From Winogradskyella eckloniae (GTDB lineage Bacteria; Bacteroidota; Bacteroidia; Flavobacteriales; Flavobacteriaceae), in contig NZ_JABRWP010000004.1 of assembly GCF_013249045.1 (NCBI RefSeq), forward strand, positions 310,001 through 374,000: a stretch of DNA of 64,000 nucleotides, written 5' to 3'. This document shows positions 25,997 through 33,896 of this stretch, piece by piece; within the stretch, counting starts at the first letter, position 1; every line of letters starts with the position of its first letter. The notes under the pieces were generated by a model. It was not told the DNA's origin, did no database searches, and saw only the letters and a list, made by a program, of their open reading frames with translations. Position numbers and translations under genes: made by a program.

Positions 25997-26004
25997 TAAT
26001 TTTG
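25997..26004 (+). promoter_or_regulatory. Putative -7 box TAATTTTG
   Basis: An exact TAnnTTTG match 17 bases upstream of the metallo-beta-lactamase-fold gene. No clear -33 element is visible. Confidence 0.5.
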
Positions 26005-26021
26005 CTTTAGAATTTGATAAA

Positions 26022-27155
26022 ATGATTAAAAAAATTTTAAAACGAATAATGATTACAACCCTTATTATAATTGCATTGTTGGTAGTGACCTATATGGCTT
26101 TTACCAGCTTCTACCCTAGTTTTGGTGGCAACGTTTCTAAAGAAAAAAAAGCAGTATATGCGACATCTCAACAATTTAAAGATGGAAAATTCAACAATAC
26201 CAATCCCGTCCCAAAAAACTTAAGTTTTTCAGAAACGATGGCATTAGCCTATACTTTTTTTACCACAAAAGTGCCAAATGGTAGACCTAAAGAAGATTTA
26301 AAAGCCACAAAAATAGATTCTACCAGTATTGTAAATTATAAAGGAGAAGCACGAATGATTTGGTTTGGCCATTCGTCATTTTTATTACAAATAAACGGTA
26401 AAATCATTTTATTAGATCCTATGTTTGGTAAAGTTGCTGCACCATTAGACATTTTAGGTGGCAATAGATTCAATGCTGAATTTCCTATAGAAATAGAAAA
26501 ACTACCACAAATTGATGCTGTTATTTTTTCGCACGATCATTACGATCATTTAGACTATAAAACCATTTTAAAAATAAAAGATAAAACCAATCACTTTTTT
26601 GTACCATTAGGTATCAGTGCGCATCTTGAAGCTTGGAACATCCCAACCCATAAAATCACAGAGTTAGATTGGTGGCAAGACACTCAATTTGAAGGCCTTA
26701 ATTTAATCTGTACACCTGCGCAACATTTTTCTGGTAGAAAACTTAATAACGGACAAAGCACCTTATGGTCGTCTTGGATAATAGAATCCTCAACAGAAAA
26801 TATATTTTTTAGTGGCGACAGTGGCTATGCCAGTCATTTTAAAGCTATAGGTGACGCTTATGGTCCTTTTGATTTAGCCTTAATGGAATGTGGACAATAC
26901 AATGAAAAATGGTCTGATATACATATGATGCCAGAAGAAACAGCACAAGCAGGTATAGATGTCAAAGCAAAAAAAATAATGCCAATACATTGGGCAGGAT
27001 TTAAGTTAGCATTGCACGAATGGACAGATCCAATTAATCGCGTAATGACTAAAGCAAAAACCCTTAACTTAGAGGTCATTACACCAACCATTGGACAACA
27101 AATTTTGGTCAAAGATTCAATTAATGATTATTCCCAATGGTGGAAAAACTTATAA
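26022..27155 (+). CDS. Metallo-beta-lactamase-fold hydrolase, NAPE-PLD/UlaG-like
   Basis: 377 residues. One N-terminal membrane anchor (residues 9-28) is followed by the hydrolase fold. FSHDHYDHLD is the HxHxDH metal motif, and further ligands are in CTPAQHFSGR, FFSGDSGYASH and MPIHWAGFKLALHEW. The WFGHSSFLLQINGKIILLDP start is typical of the UlaG/NAPE-PLD branch, which cleaves phosphodiester or lactone bonds. The anchor and branch suggest action on a membrane lipid or a periplasmic metabolite. The AraC-type gene starts 22 bases downstream and may regulate or be coexpressed with it. Confidence 0.88.
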   Translation: MIKKILKRIMITTLIIIALLVVTYMAFTSFYPSFGGNVSKEKKAVYATSQQFKDGKFNNTNPVPKNLSFSETMALAYTFFTTKVPNGRPKEDLKATKIDSTSIVNYKGEARMIWFGHSSFLLQINGKIILLDPMFGKVAAPLDILGGNRFNAEFPIEIEKLPQIDAVIFSHDHYDHLDYKTILKIKDKTNHFFVPLGISAHLEAWNIPTHKITELDWWQDTQFEGLNLICTPAQHFSGRKLNNGQSTLWSSWIIESSTENIFFSGDSGYASHFKAIGDAYGPFDLALMECGQYNEKWSDIHMMPEETAQAGIDVKAKKIMPIHWAGFKLALHEWTDPINRVMTKAKTLNLEVITPTIGQQILVKDSINDYSQWWKNL

Positions 27156-27177
27156 TATTGACTTAATAAACGCAATA

Positions 27178-28092
27178 ATGAAAGCCATAGTTACCATAAA
27201 TAGTATCGCTGAAGTACATAACTATTTTGGATTAAAAAAACCAAAACATCCATTAATTACCATACTAAGAGTGGCTGATGGCTTAAAACATATTGAGGTT
27301 GAAAACTTTAAATATGCCTTAAATTTATATCATATTAGTTTAAAGGACAACTGCGAATACACCATATCTAAATACGGAAGAAACTCCTACGATTACCAAG
27401 AAGGCTCCATGGTATTTGTGGCACCAAACCAAATACTTGAGTTTGAGCGTCAATCAATTAACACAGAAGACACAGGCTGGAGCATTATGTTTCATCCCGA
27501 TTTAATAAGAAAATCAGAATTAGGTAAACGTATAGATACCTATTCCTTTTTTGAATATGCATCTAATGAAGCATTACACCTCTCTGAAGATGAACGCCAA
27601 ACGATTACTGAAATTTCCCAAAAAATAGAAAAAGAATTTAGTAGCAACATTGATGCGCATAGTCAAACCTTAATAATTTCAAATTTAGAACTCTTATTAA
27701 ATTATTGTGTGCGCTATTACGACAGACAATTCTTTACCAGGACAAATTTAAACCAAGATATAGCTAGCCAATTTGAAACCATTATCAAAGACTATTACCA
27801 TTCGAATAAGCAGGCAGAATTAGGCATTCCTACCGTAAATTATTTTGGTAAAGCGATGCATATGTCTCCAAAATATTTAAGCGATTTATTAAAAAAGGAA
27901 ACAGGCCAAAGTACCCAAAGTCATATTCATAATTACATTATCAATATGGCCAAAACGAGATTACTAAATTCTACAGAAAGTGCAAGTGAAATTGCCTATA
28001 GTTTAGGGTTTGAATACCCACAGTATTTTAGTAAAATATTTAAAAAGAAAACCACAATGAGTCCTCATGCGTATAGGCAAAGTCTTAATTAA
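27178..28092 (+). CDS. AraC family transcriptional regulator
   Basis: I use ATG 27178 (MKAIVTINSIAEVHNYFG); the in-frame upstream ATG lies inside the previous gene. The product has 304 residues: an N-terminal cupin-like sensing domain (residues 25-115) and a C-terminal pair of helix-turn-helix motifs, with YLSDLLKKETGQSTQSHIH in the first and ASEIAYSLGFEYPQYFSKIF in the second, followed by KKTTMSPHAYRQ. It binds DNA as an activator. Homologues in flavobacteria often sit beside oxidoreductase genes; here the neighbour is the metallo-hydrolase. Confidence 0.92.
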   Translation: MKAIVTINSIAEVHNYFGLKKPKHPLITILRVADGLKHIEVENFKYALNLYHISLKDNCEYTISKYGRNSYDYQEGSMVFVAPNQILEFERQSINTEDTGWSIMFHPDLIRKSELGKRIDTYSFFEYASNEALHLSEDERQTITEISQKIEKEFSSNIDAHSQTLIISNLELLLNYCVRYYDRQFFTRTNLNQDIASQFETIIKDYYHSNKQAELGIPTVNYFGKAMHMSPKYLSDLLKKETGQSTQSHIHNYIINMAKTRLLNSTESASEIAYSLGFEYPQYFSKIFKKKTTMSPHAYRQSLN

Positions 28093-28112
28093 TAATTTAC
28101 TATCTAAACATT

Positions 28113-28697
28113 TTATTCTTGTATATTTTTAATTACAGTGCTTAACTCAGTTGGATTATATTCAAAGGTTCCTTTACCACTCGGACAACAGTTCGCATCA
28201 TCTTCTGACCACGCAAAATATTCTCCAATTATAGTTTTCCCAAGACCTTTATAATGAATATATATTTTGTAAACATCTTGAATATCAATTTTTGCCAATT
28301 CGTTTTTAATACCACTTTCAATAGTTGAAGTGATATTCTTATTTGTTAAAAATTGACCATCGTTTGAATAGACTAACATTCCAAAATCCGAACCTGTCCC
28401 ATTACCTCCAACACAATTTTCAGCAGGAAAATAAAAAAGTCCATCTTTAATGCCATCAGAATTAAAATCAGATTCACTAGACTGAATTTCCTGCAATCCA
28501 AAATATGCTTTCGGATTTTCTTCTTGCCATTTTTGCCAATCATTATCTTCTCTACAAGGGTTTCCAACATCTCCATTTGCTATTAGTTCTGCTTTCCACT
28601 TTTTAATTTCAGTTTTAAATTCAGCTGTATTTTGTTGTGAAGAACAAACACAAGTTATTAGGCCAATTGCAATAAATGGTAATATGTATTTTTTCAT
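28113..28697 (-). CDS. Exported hypothetical protein
   Basis: 194 residues. The N-terminus MKKYILPFIAIGLITCVCSS is an export signal; the lipobox LITC has Thr at the -1 position, so lipidation at Cys16 is uncertain. The mature part contains PCREDNDWQKWQEENPKAYF and SDFNSDGIKDGLFYFPAENC, the latter resembling an FG-GAP-like DxNxDGxxD calcium-binding loop. Function unknown. It converges with the AraC gene and lies at the edge of the accessory island, but shows no cassette repeat after its stop. Confidence 0.65.
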   Translation of the reverse strand: MKKYILPFIAIGLITCVCSSQQNTAEFKTEIKKWKAELIANGDVGNPCREDNDWQKWQEENPKAYFGLQEIQSSESDFNSDGIKDGLFYFPAENCVGGNGTGSDFGMLVYSNDGQFLTNKNITSTIESGIKNELAKIDIQDVYKIYIHYKGLGKTIIGEYFAWSEDDANCCPSGKGTFEYNPTELSTVIKNIQE

Positions 28698-28791
28698 AAA
28701 ATTTGTTAGATTGAGTAAAATGGTTTAATGTTTAATTAATGATTTAAAGATCTAAGTTAATAAACAATAACGGAACAAAAAAATCATCAAG

Positions 28792-28843
28792 AATTTCGAA
28801 ATTAAACGACAACTAGTAATTAATTATACAATACTGTATATCA
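28792..28843 (-). repeat. Cassette-end repeat, copy C (diverged)
   Basis: It is read on the minus strand directly after the stop of the two-helix membrane protein gene: TATACAGTATTGTATAATTA, then ATTACTAG and TTTAATTTCGAAATTC. The order and spacing of TGTATAAT, ATTxCTA and TTTCGAAA match copy B at 29730-29803. Homology is weaker than between A and B. Confidence 0.4.
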
Positions 28844-28846
28844 TTT

Positions 28847-29650
28847 TTATTTTGACTTTGACTTGTTTTCTATATAATTTAACCAAGAATTAAAAATCTT
28901 TATTCTTTCTGAACCACTAAAATCGTCATCCTCAACATATAAATTATATGATTGGCCAGCACTACGTATCATATCTTTTCCCCAATATGTATTTCCCAAA
29001 AACAAAAATTTGTCATCGAGTAAAATTCCATAAAATGAAGGCATAAATGTGTATTTATGAAGAGTTATATTACACTTGCTTGTTCTGTTTTGCTTTTCAT
29101 AATTTTTTTTAAATAGTTCTATATCATTTTCAGTTGCTTGTGCTTGAATTAAAAACTTCTGTTTAAAACTCTCGTCGATAAATTCTAAGCTATCATAAGC
29201 ATCTGTGTCCAACATTGATAGTGATATATTAAATTCAACATTTTTATCTTGCAATAAATATTCTTCCATTAAATTTTTAATATAGCTCCAATGGAATCTT
29301 AATGATATTCCAATAATTTTAATATTCAATACTTTATCATCATGTAGTCGCTTTTTAAATATTTTTAAAAATTCCCCAGAATCAATTAAATCTCCCCATT
29401 TATTATAAAAGGGTAACGTTTTTTTGGGTTCATTAATTTTTTTATAAATATCAAAAAAGATTCTCAATATTATTATACCTAATGTAATAGCTACAGGCCA
29501 CAAGCTTACATTTTTAAAATCCTCTGACACCCAATTATCAGGAATATATTGTACACTTGTGATGTATATAAATAGGACATAAGCAGTTGGTATTTTAGAT
29601 TTGTCTAAAAACTTCTCTATTCTTTCGTAAATGGTTAGTTTCGTTTGCAT
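28847..29650 (-). CDS. Membrane-anchored protein with a PLD/DUF5919-like domain
   Basis: I prefer ATG 29650 (MQTKLTIYERIEKFLDK), giving 267 residues; the ATG at 29731 would reach into the repeat-bearing spacer. Two membrane segments (residues 20-36 and 47-67) precede a cytoplasmic domain. The domain pattern (KIIGISLRFHW, FNISLSMLDTDAYDSLEF, ITLHKYTFMPSFYGILLDDKFLFLGNTYWG) recalls phospholipase D-like sensor domains such as DUF5919, where the second half offers an incomplete HKD-type site. Its location on an island between cassette-type repeats fits an accessory, perhaps defensive or stress, function, but nothing proves it. Confidence 0.6.
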   Translation of the reverse strand: MQTKLTIYERIEKFLDKSKIPTAYVLFIYITSVQYIPDNWVSEDFKNVSLWPVAITLGIIILRIFFDIYKKINEPKKTLPFYNKWGDLIDSGEFLKIFKKRLHDDKVLNIKIIGISLRFHWSYIKNLMEEYLLQDKNVEFNISLSMLDTDAYDSLEFIDESFKQKFLIQAQATENDIELFKKNYEKQNRTSKCNITLHKYTFMPSFYGILLDDKFLFLGNTYWGKDMIRSAGQSYNLYVEDDDFSGSERIKIFNSWLNYIENKSKSK

Positions 29651-29729
29651 ATCGTTTTTTTTAAATTTAGGTAACGGTCTAGTGTATGATTTCGTTAAGC
29701 GTTTAAGCACTAAAGTTAGCAAAAATATC

Positions 29730-29803
29730 ACAGACAGAAAGTCCTAGAGGACTTTCGAAAGTAAACTATAAATAGCAATGAATTATACACATTGTTGTCT
29801 GTA
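29730..29803 (-). repeat. Cassette-end repeat, copy B
   Basis: The 74-base element has outer arms ACAGACA and TGTCTGT (29730-29736 and 29796-29802), an inner hairpin GAAAGTCC-TAGA-GGACTTTC (29737-29756), and the shared core ACAACAATGTGTATAATT plus CATTGCTA. It follows the stop codon of the lipoprotein gene at 29809 after 5 bases. The foldable single-element structure is what an attC-like site or a terminator would show. Confidence 0.55.
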
Positions 29804-29808
29804 ATTTT

Positions 29809-30498
29809 CTAATTCCTGTTTCTAAAATCAGTATATAAAAATCCATTATCAGATAAAATCAGCTTATTATATTCTGTATTACTTTTTTTATCTAGAAAGG
29901 TCAAATTAATATTTACGGAACATTTATATTTTCTTAAATCTGTTATTAATGAACGTTCCAATTTTCCATTGTTGTCTACAATTTCATAATAGCCAACAGG
30001 TATAATAAATTCTATTGAATCGAAGCAGTAGCTTAAATTGATTTCAAAATTTTCTGAATCAAATTCCCAAAGATTCCCAGCAGAAACATCTTCACTTAAA
30101 ATCGAATTACATATTTTGATATCAACTTCAGAAACTTGAGATGAATCTGAAGCCGATTCAATTCTTACAATTTGTGTTAAGCAAATGTCATTATCATTAA
30201 TATTCCATTCTTTAATTTGAGAATTACCTCTTTTTTCGCTGAACACGTTATTATTAATCCAATCAGAAATTTCTTTTTCTTCTAAGCTGCTAAATTCAAT
30301 AAATTGACTTTTAGCATATTTTAAAATACTTTTAGAAACATCACTTTCTTTTACTTTGTTAAATTTTACAATTGCATCAGATGGACTTTCGCAGTTATTT
30401 GATTTTGAACCTACTATGGTCTTTTCTTTATCAACTTTACATCCAAAAATTATTAGAGAAACAATAAAAAATAATAACTTCAGAATAGCTTTACTCAT
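29809..30498 (-). CDS. Orphan lipoprotein of unknown function
   Basis: 229 residues. The signal MSKAILKLLFFIVSLIIFGC carries lipobox IFGC (Cys20). The mature protein is rich in Ser, Asp and Asn, with IVKFNKVKESDVSKSILKYA and an acidic middle, and a C-terminal half that seems mostly beta (FEINLSYCFDSIEFIIPVGY). No family is recognised. It is the upstream member of the minus-strand island and is followed by cassette-type repeat B, which suggests independent acquisition. Confidence 0.65.
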   Translation of the reverse strand: MSKAILKLLFFIVSLIIFGCKVDKEKTIVGSKSNNCESPSDAIVKFNKVKESDVSKSILKYAKSQFIEFSSLEEKEISDWINNNVFSEKRGNSQIKEWNINDNDICLTQIVRIESASDSSQVSEVDIKICNSILSEDVSAGNLWEFDSENFEINLSYCFDSIEFIIPVGYYEIVDNNGKLERSLITDLRKYKCSVNINLTFLDKKSNTEYNKLILSDNGFLYTDFRNRN

Positions 30499-30605
30499 AG
30501 TTTTGTTAAATTACAGACCACTAAAATACATAGTCAATCAAAAATAGTAAAATACCATTTTAAATCAACTGATCAGTCTTAAAACCAAAACTTTATTTTA
30601 AGCCT

Positions 30606-31808
30606 TTACTCTTCAAAAAAGCCTGTGCTACCTCCTACCCAAGTCTTGTCTTTATTATATTTAACACCAACCATTTCTCCTTTACTCAAACGCATTAAAT
30701 TGCTTACAATCTCTGTCGTGTTCGTTTTAGAATTATGTAGCAACATCATTCTTATTTCGCATTTGGCAGGTTCATCCATAGTTTCTATTATAGGTGCATA
30801 AGTCACTTTTTCTTGTAGTAAGTAGTTAGATTTGTTGGTAATACTATCAATCATAGCTTTGGTAACATGGATCTCCACACCTGCTCCTGCAAAAGAATAC
30901 AACGGTTTTAATACGTAATTTTCTAAGTCTGCTGGTAGTGCTTTTAGTTGATCTAGATAATACGATTTTGGGACGTAATCGCCTTTTAATAACGGCATGG
31001 TATATTTACTGATTCTATAAAACCAATTGGGATGACCAATCCATTCTACATCAACCTCATCTTGAAAACTAAATTCTGTTTTTAAATCGGTTCTTTGGTG
31101 TAACTCATCAAAAATAATTCTGTTGTAAATTTTTAAAACGTCAACGTCATTATTATTCTCATCTTTATAAAACAGTTTTTTGCCTTTCTTTTTTAAGTCT
31201 GTAATACAGAGCACTTTGATACCTATGGCGTCGGCTGTAGCGAAAAAATCTATCGCAGTAGCTTGTTGTTGTGGTTCTATTTCTAATAAAATAATATGTT
31301 TAGGATCCGTATCGCCTACAATTTCTTGTTTTAATAAGGCTAAATAATCCGCAGAGGTCATTCCGTTTAAATGCTGAGAATAACCACTAGGCATCACAGC
31401 ACCAAAATGTTCTGTATACTTTCGTCCTAACAATTCTTGAAAATAATATAACGACGGAAAGCCTTGTAGCTCTATAAGTTTTGGCGCAATCGCTCCATTT
31501 TTATCCTTACAAATACCAAAGTCTAATTGAATAAATTTAGAACACTCATCCTCATTTGGTACGATGGTACTGGCATCAAAAAAAGCACCATCGGTTAAGG
31601 CTTTAAAATTGGGTTGCTCAATGACAGACATAATATCATGACACGCCTCTACTAATTGGTCTTTTAACGCTTTGGGTATAAACACAGGAGTTTCAGAAAC
31701 CTTAAACGGCACCTTATAATGGTGTGTTTGGTTGATATCATCTATAAAATCTTGATACTTTTGTTCTGAAAAATTAGAATTATATGCGTCTCTAAATGGC
31801 TTTATCAT
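30606..31808 (-). CDS. ATP-grasp-like protein of an amide-ligase cluster
   Basis: 400 residues, cytoplasmic. I recognise no exact family. FIQLDFGICKDKNGAIAPKLIELQGFPSL reads like a substrate-binding lobe (conserved Asp, Glu and Gln), VLKPLYSFAGAGVEIHV like the glycine-rich ATP loop, and AKCEIRMMLLHN like the terminal metal-binding strand of ATP-grasp enzymes, with some likeness to glutathionylspermidine synthase. It is the last gene of the cluster, 5 bases after the amidotransferase-like gene, so it is surely cotranscribed. Probable amide- or peptide-bond ligase; substrates unknown. Confidence 0.65.
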   Translation of the reverse strand: MIKPFRDAYNSNFSEQKYQDFIDDINQTHHYKVPFKVSETPVFIPKALKDQLVEACHDIMSVIEQPNFKALTDGAFFDASTIVPNEDECSKFIQLDFGICKDKNGAIAPKLIELQGFPSLYYFQELLGRKYTEHFGAVMPSGYSQHLNGMTSADYLALLKQEIVGDTDPKHIILLEIEPQQQATAIDFFATADAIGIKVLCITDLKKKGKKLFYKDENNNDVDVLKIYNRIIFDELHQRTDLKTEFSFQDEVDVEWIGHPNWFYRISKYTMPLLKGDYVPKSYYLDQLKALPADLENYVLKPLYSFAGAGVEIHVTKAMIDSITNKSNYLLQEKVTYAPIIETMDEPAKCEIRMMLLHNSKTNTTEIVSNLMRLSKGEMVGVKYNKDKTWVGGSTGFFEE

Positions 31809-31813
31809 TATTA

Positions 31814-32632
31814 TTACGACATTAAAGGTTCCTTTATTTTTAGTATTGCATTCTCAATAAACTTTGGTAAAATGGTATTGTATGTAAGTTCTATTTTCTC
31901 CGGATCGTCAATTCTATCCATCATTTGATTGTATTTTTTTTCGCCAAAACTAGAAATCACTTTCGTTTTATTTTCTTCTTGTTTAAAATAGGCTTCCATA
32001 CTTACAGGTTCGGCTTCGGGATGAAATTGCGTCCCAACAAATTCATCTGAAAAACGTACCGCCATAATAGCTCGCTCTAACTCTACATGTGTTCTTATTT
32101 TTTCTAAACTTAAAATGGTGGCACCATGTTTTTTAAACACTGTTAATTTAGGCTGAATAAGTTGCCAATCTCTAGAATCTACCGCATAAAACGGGTCGTT
32201 TAATCCTTTAAATATTAAATCGTTATGTCCTTTTTTGGTTTGATGCACTCTTAAAATCCCAAAGGATGTACTACGTCTTGGTTTTAATTCACCAAGCTGA
32301 AAATAATCGCATATAACTTGGAAGGAGTAACATATAAAAAAAACAGATTTCTTTTGAAGGTTCGAGGATTTATTATGATCCCAAAGCTTTTGCATTAATG
32401 CCAAATACGGTTTACGCCATTCGCCTTGGTCTAACGGACTACCAGGTCCACCACTAGAAATATAAATATCAAAAGAAGTATCCGGAATTTCTTGCTTTGC
32501 TCTTATGTTAAAAATCTGGAAATCAATGTCTGCATTAAATGTGCTTACAATTTCGGTTATACAACGCAACCCTTGATTGGGCTCGTCATTATTCATATCT
32601 AAAATTGCTAATTTTAATTTATTTGGTATCAT
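31814..32632 (-). CDS. Class I glutamine amidotransferase-like protein
   Basis: 272 residues. The fold order is clear: a GGPGSP oxyanion loop (residues 61-66), the nucleophile Cys101 in FFICYSFQVI, and the His204-Glu206 pair in GTQFHPEAEP. The elbow is C-Y-S-F-Q where standard enzymes have C-x-G-x-Q, so the active site is unusual. Class I enzymes release ammonia from glutamine or hydrolyse gamma-glutamyl bonds. Between two ligase genes (18 and 5 bases spacing) it may supply nitrogen or trim a gamma-glutamyl product. Confidence 0.85.
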   Translation of the reverse strand: MIPNKLKLAILDMNNDEPNQGLRCITEIVSTFNADIDFQIFNIRAKQEIPDTSFDIYISSGGPGSPLDQGEWRKPYLALMQKLWDHNKSSNLQKKSVFFICYSFQVICDYFQLGELKPRRSTSFGILRVHQTKKGHNDLIFKGLNDPFYAVDSRDWQLIQPKLTVFKKHGATILSLEKIRTHVELERAIMAVRFSDEFVGTQFHPEAEPVSMEAYFKQEENKTKVISSFGEKKYNQMMDRIDDPEKIELTYNTILPKFIENAILKIKEPLMS

Positions 32633-32650
32633 GTGTAATACGTCGGTAAT

Positions 32651-33745
32651 TTATAAACCCAAAATAGTTTGTTCTGTGATGTAATCCACTACTTTAGTAA
32701 GGTCGTTGGTTTGCTTAAAAATTTCTAATTGGCGGTCTGCACCTGTTCCATTTTTAATCATTTCATGTATATATTCAATCTCTTTTCGAGAGCCTAGATC
32801 ATCTACAACATCATCAATAAAATCTAACAACTCTAGCATTAATAATTTGGTATCGACTTCTGCTTCTTTACCAAAATCAATCATTTTTCCATCAATTCCA
32901 TAACGGCTTGCACGCCATTTGTTTTCGTTAATTAGCGCTCTATGGTAATTCATAAAATTAAGATTATGTGTTCTTAAATCATATAATTTTGCCACCAAGG
33001 CTTGTATAATGGCTGTTATACAAATGGTTTCATTTACGGTTAATGGAATATCACATATTCTAACTTCTAATGTTGGAAAAAATGGATGCACGCGAATATC
33101 CCACCAAATCTTTTTAGGATTGTCTATACATTTAGTTTTCACTAACAAATTCACATAGTTTTCATAATGCGCATAATTTTCAAACACACCTGGAATTCCT
33201 GTTCTTGGGAATTTATCAAACACCTTAGATCTAAACGATTTAAAGCCTGTATTTCTTCCTTCCCAAAAAGGCGAATTTGTAGACAATGCGTACAAATGTG
33301 GTAAAAAATAGCGCATGGCATTTACCAAATGTATCGCCATTTCTTTATCTGCCATTCCTACATGGACGTGTAATCCAAAAATTAAGTTAGAACGTGCAGT
33401 GTCTTGTAACTCCGTAATAATTTCATCATAACGTGGATTTGGCGTAATGAGTTGGTGTTCCCATTTAGAAAAAGGGTGTGTGCCAGCTGCACCAATTTTA
33501 AAACCTAAATCATTGGCTATATTAGAAATAGATTTACGTAAATGAGAAATTTGTTGTCTCGCATCTGTTATGTCTTCACATATATTGGTACCAACTTCTA
33601 CCACAGCCTGATGCATTTCTGCTTTTACCTGGTCATTTAAGACTTTGGCGGCTTCTGTAACAATTTGTTGGTCGTGAGAAATTAATTCTCTAGAATGCGG
33701 ATCTATAATTTGATACTCTTCTTCAATGCCTAAAGTAAATTTCAT
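32651..33745 (-). CDS. Carboxylate-amine ligase, GCS2 (YbdK) family
   Basis: 364 residues, typical for YbdK. FTLGIEEEYQIID is the Glu-rich N-terminal metal-binding strand; FGLHVHVGMADKEMA and IRVHPFFPTLEVRICDIP are further family signatures. The fold is that of glutamine synthetase and gamma-glutamylcysteine ligase, joining an amino acid to a carboxylate with ATP. E. coli YbdK shows weak gamma-glutamylcysteine synthesis, but this branch has no settled substrate. The central position in the cluster makes it the likely first peptide-bond step. Confidence 0.92.
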   Translation of the reverse strand: MKFTLGIEEEYQIIDPHSRELISHDQQIVTEAAKVLNDQVKAEMHQAVVEVGTNICEDITDARQQISHLRKSISNIANDLGFKIGAAGTHPFSKWEHQLITPNPRYDEIITELQDTARSNLIFGLHVHVGMADKEMAIHLVNAMRYFLPHLYALSTNSPFWEGRNTGFKSFRSKVFDKFPRTGIPGVFENYAHYENYVNLLVKTKCIDNPKKIWWDIRVHPFFPTLEVRICDIPLTVNETICITAIIQALVAKLYDLRTHNLNFMNYHRALINENKWRASRYGIDGKMIDFGKEAEVDTKLLMLELLDFIDDVVDDLGSRKEIEYIHEMIKNGTGADRQLEIFKQTNDLTKVVDYITEQTILGL

Positions 33746-33896
33746 AATAAGGAGTTACGGGTTAGTTAGTAAACAAAATAGAGTTATGACAAAATGAGCG
33801 CAGCCTAAAACAGAAATACAATTTACAGCTTACGGTCGCGCTCAATATGATAGTTCTAATACGCCTTTATATGGCTTAAAACCTATTGTGATTTAG

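Noticed and set aside
28080..28115. Search for a fourth cassette repeat after the 28113-28697 gene
   Set aside because: Only AT-rich sequence without the shared blocks was found.
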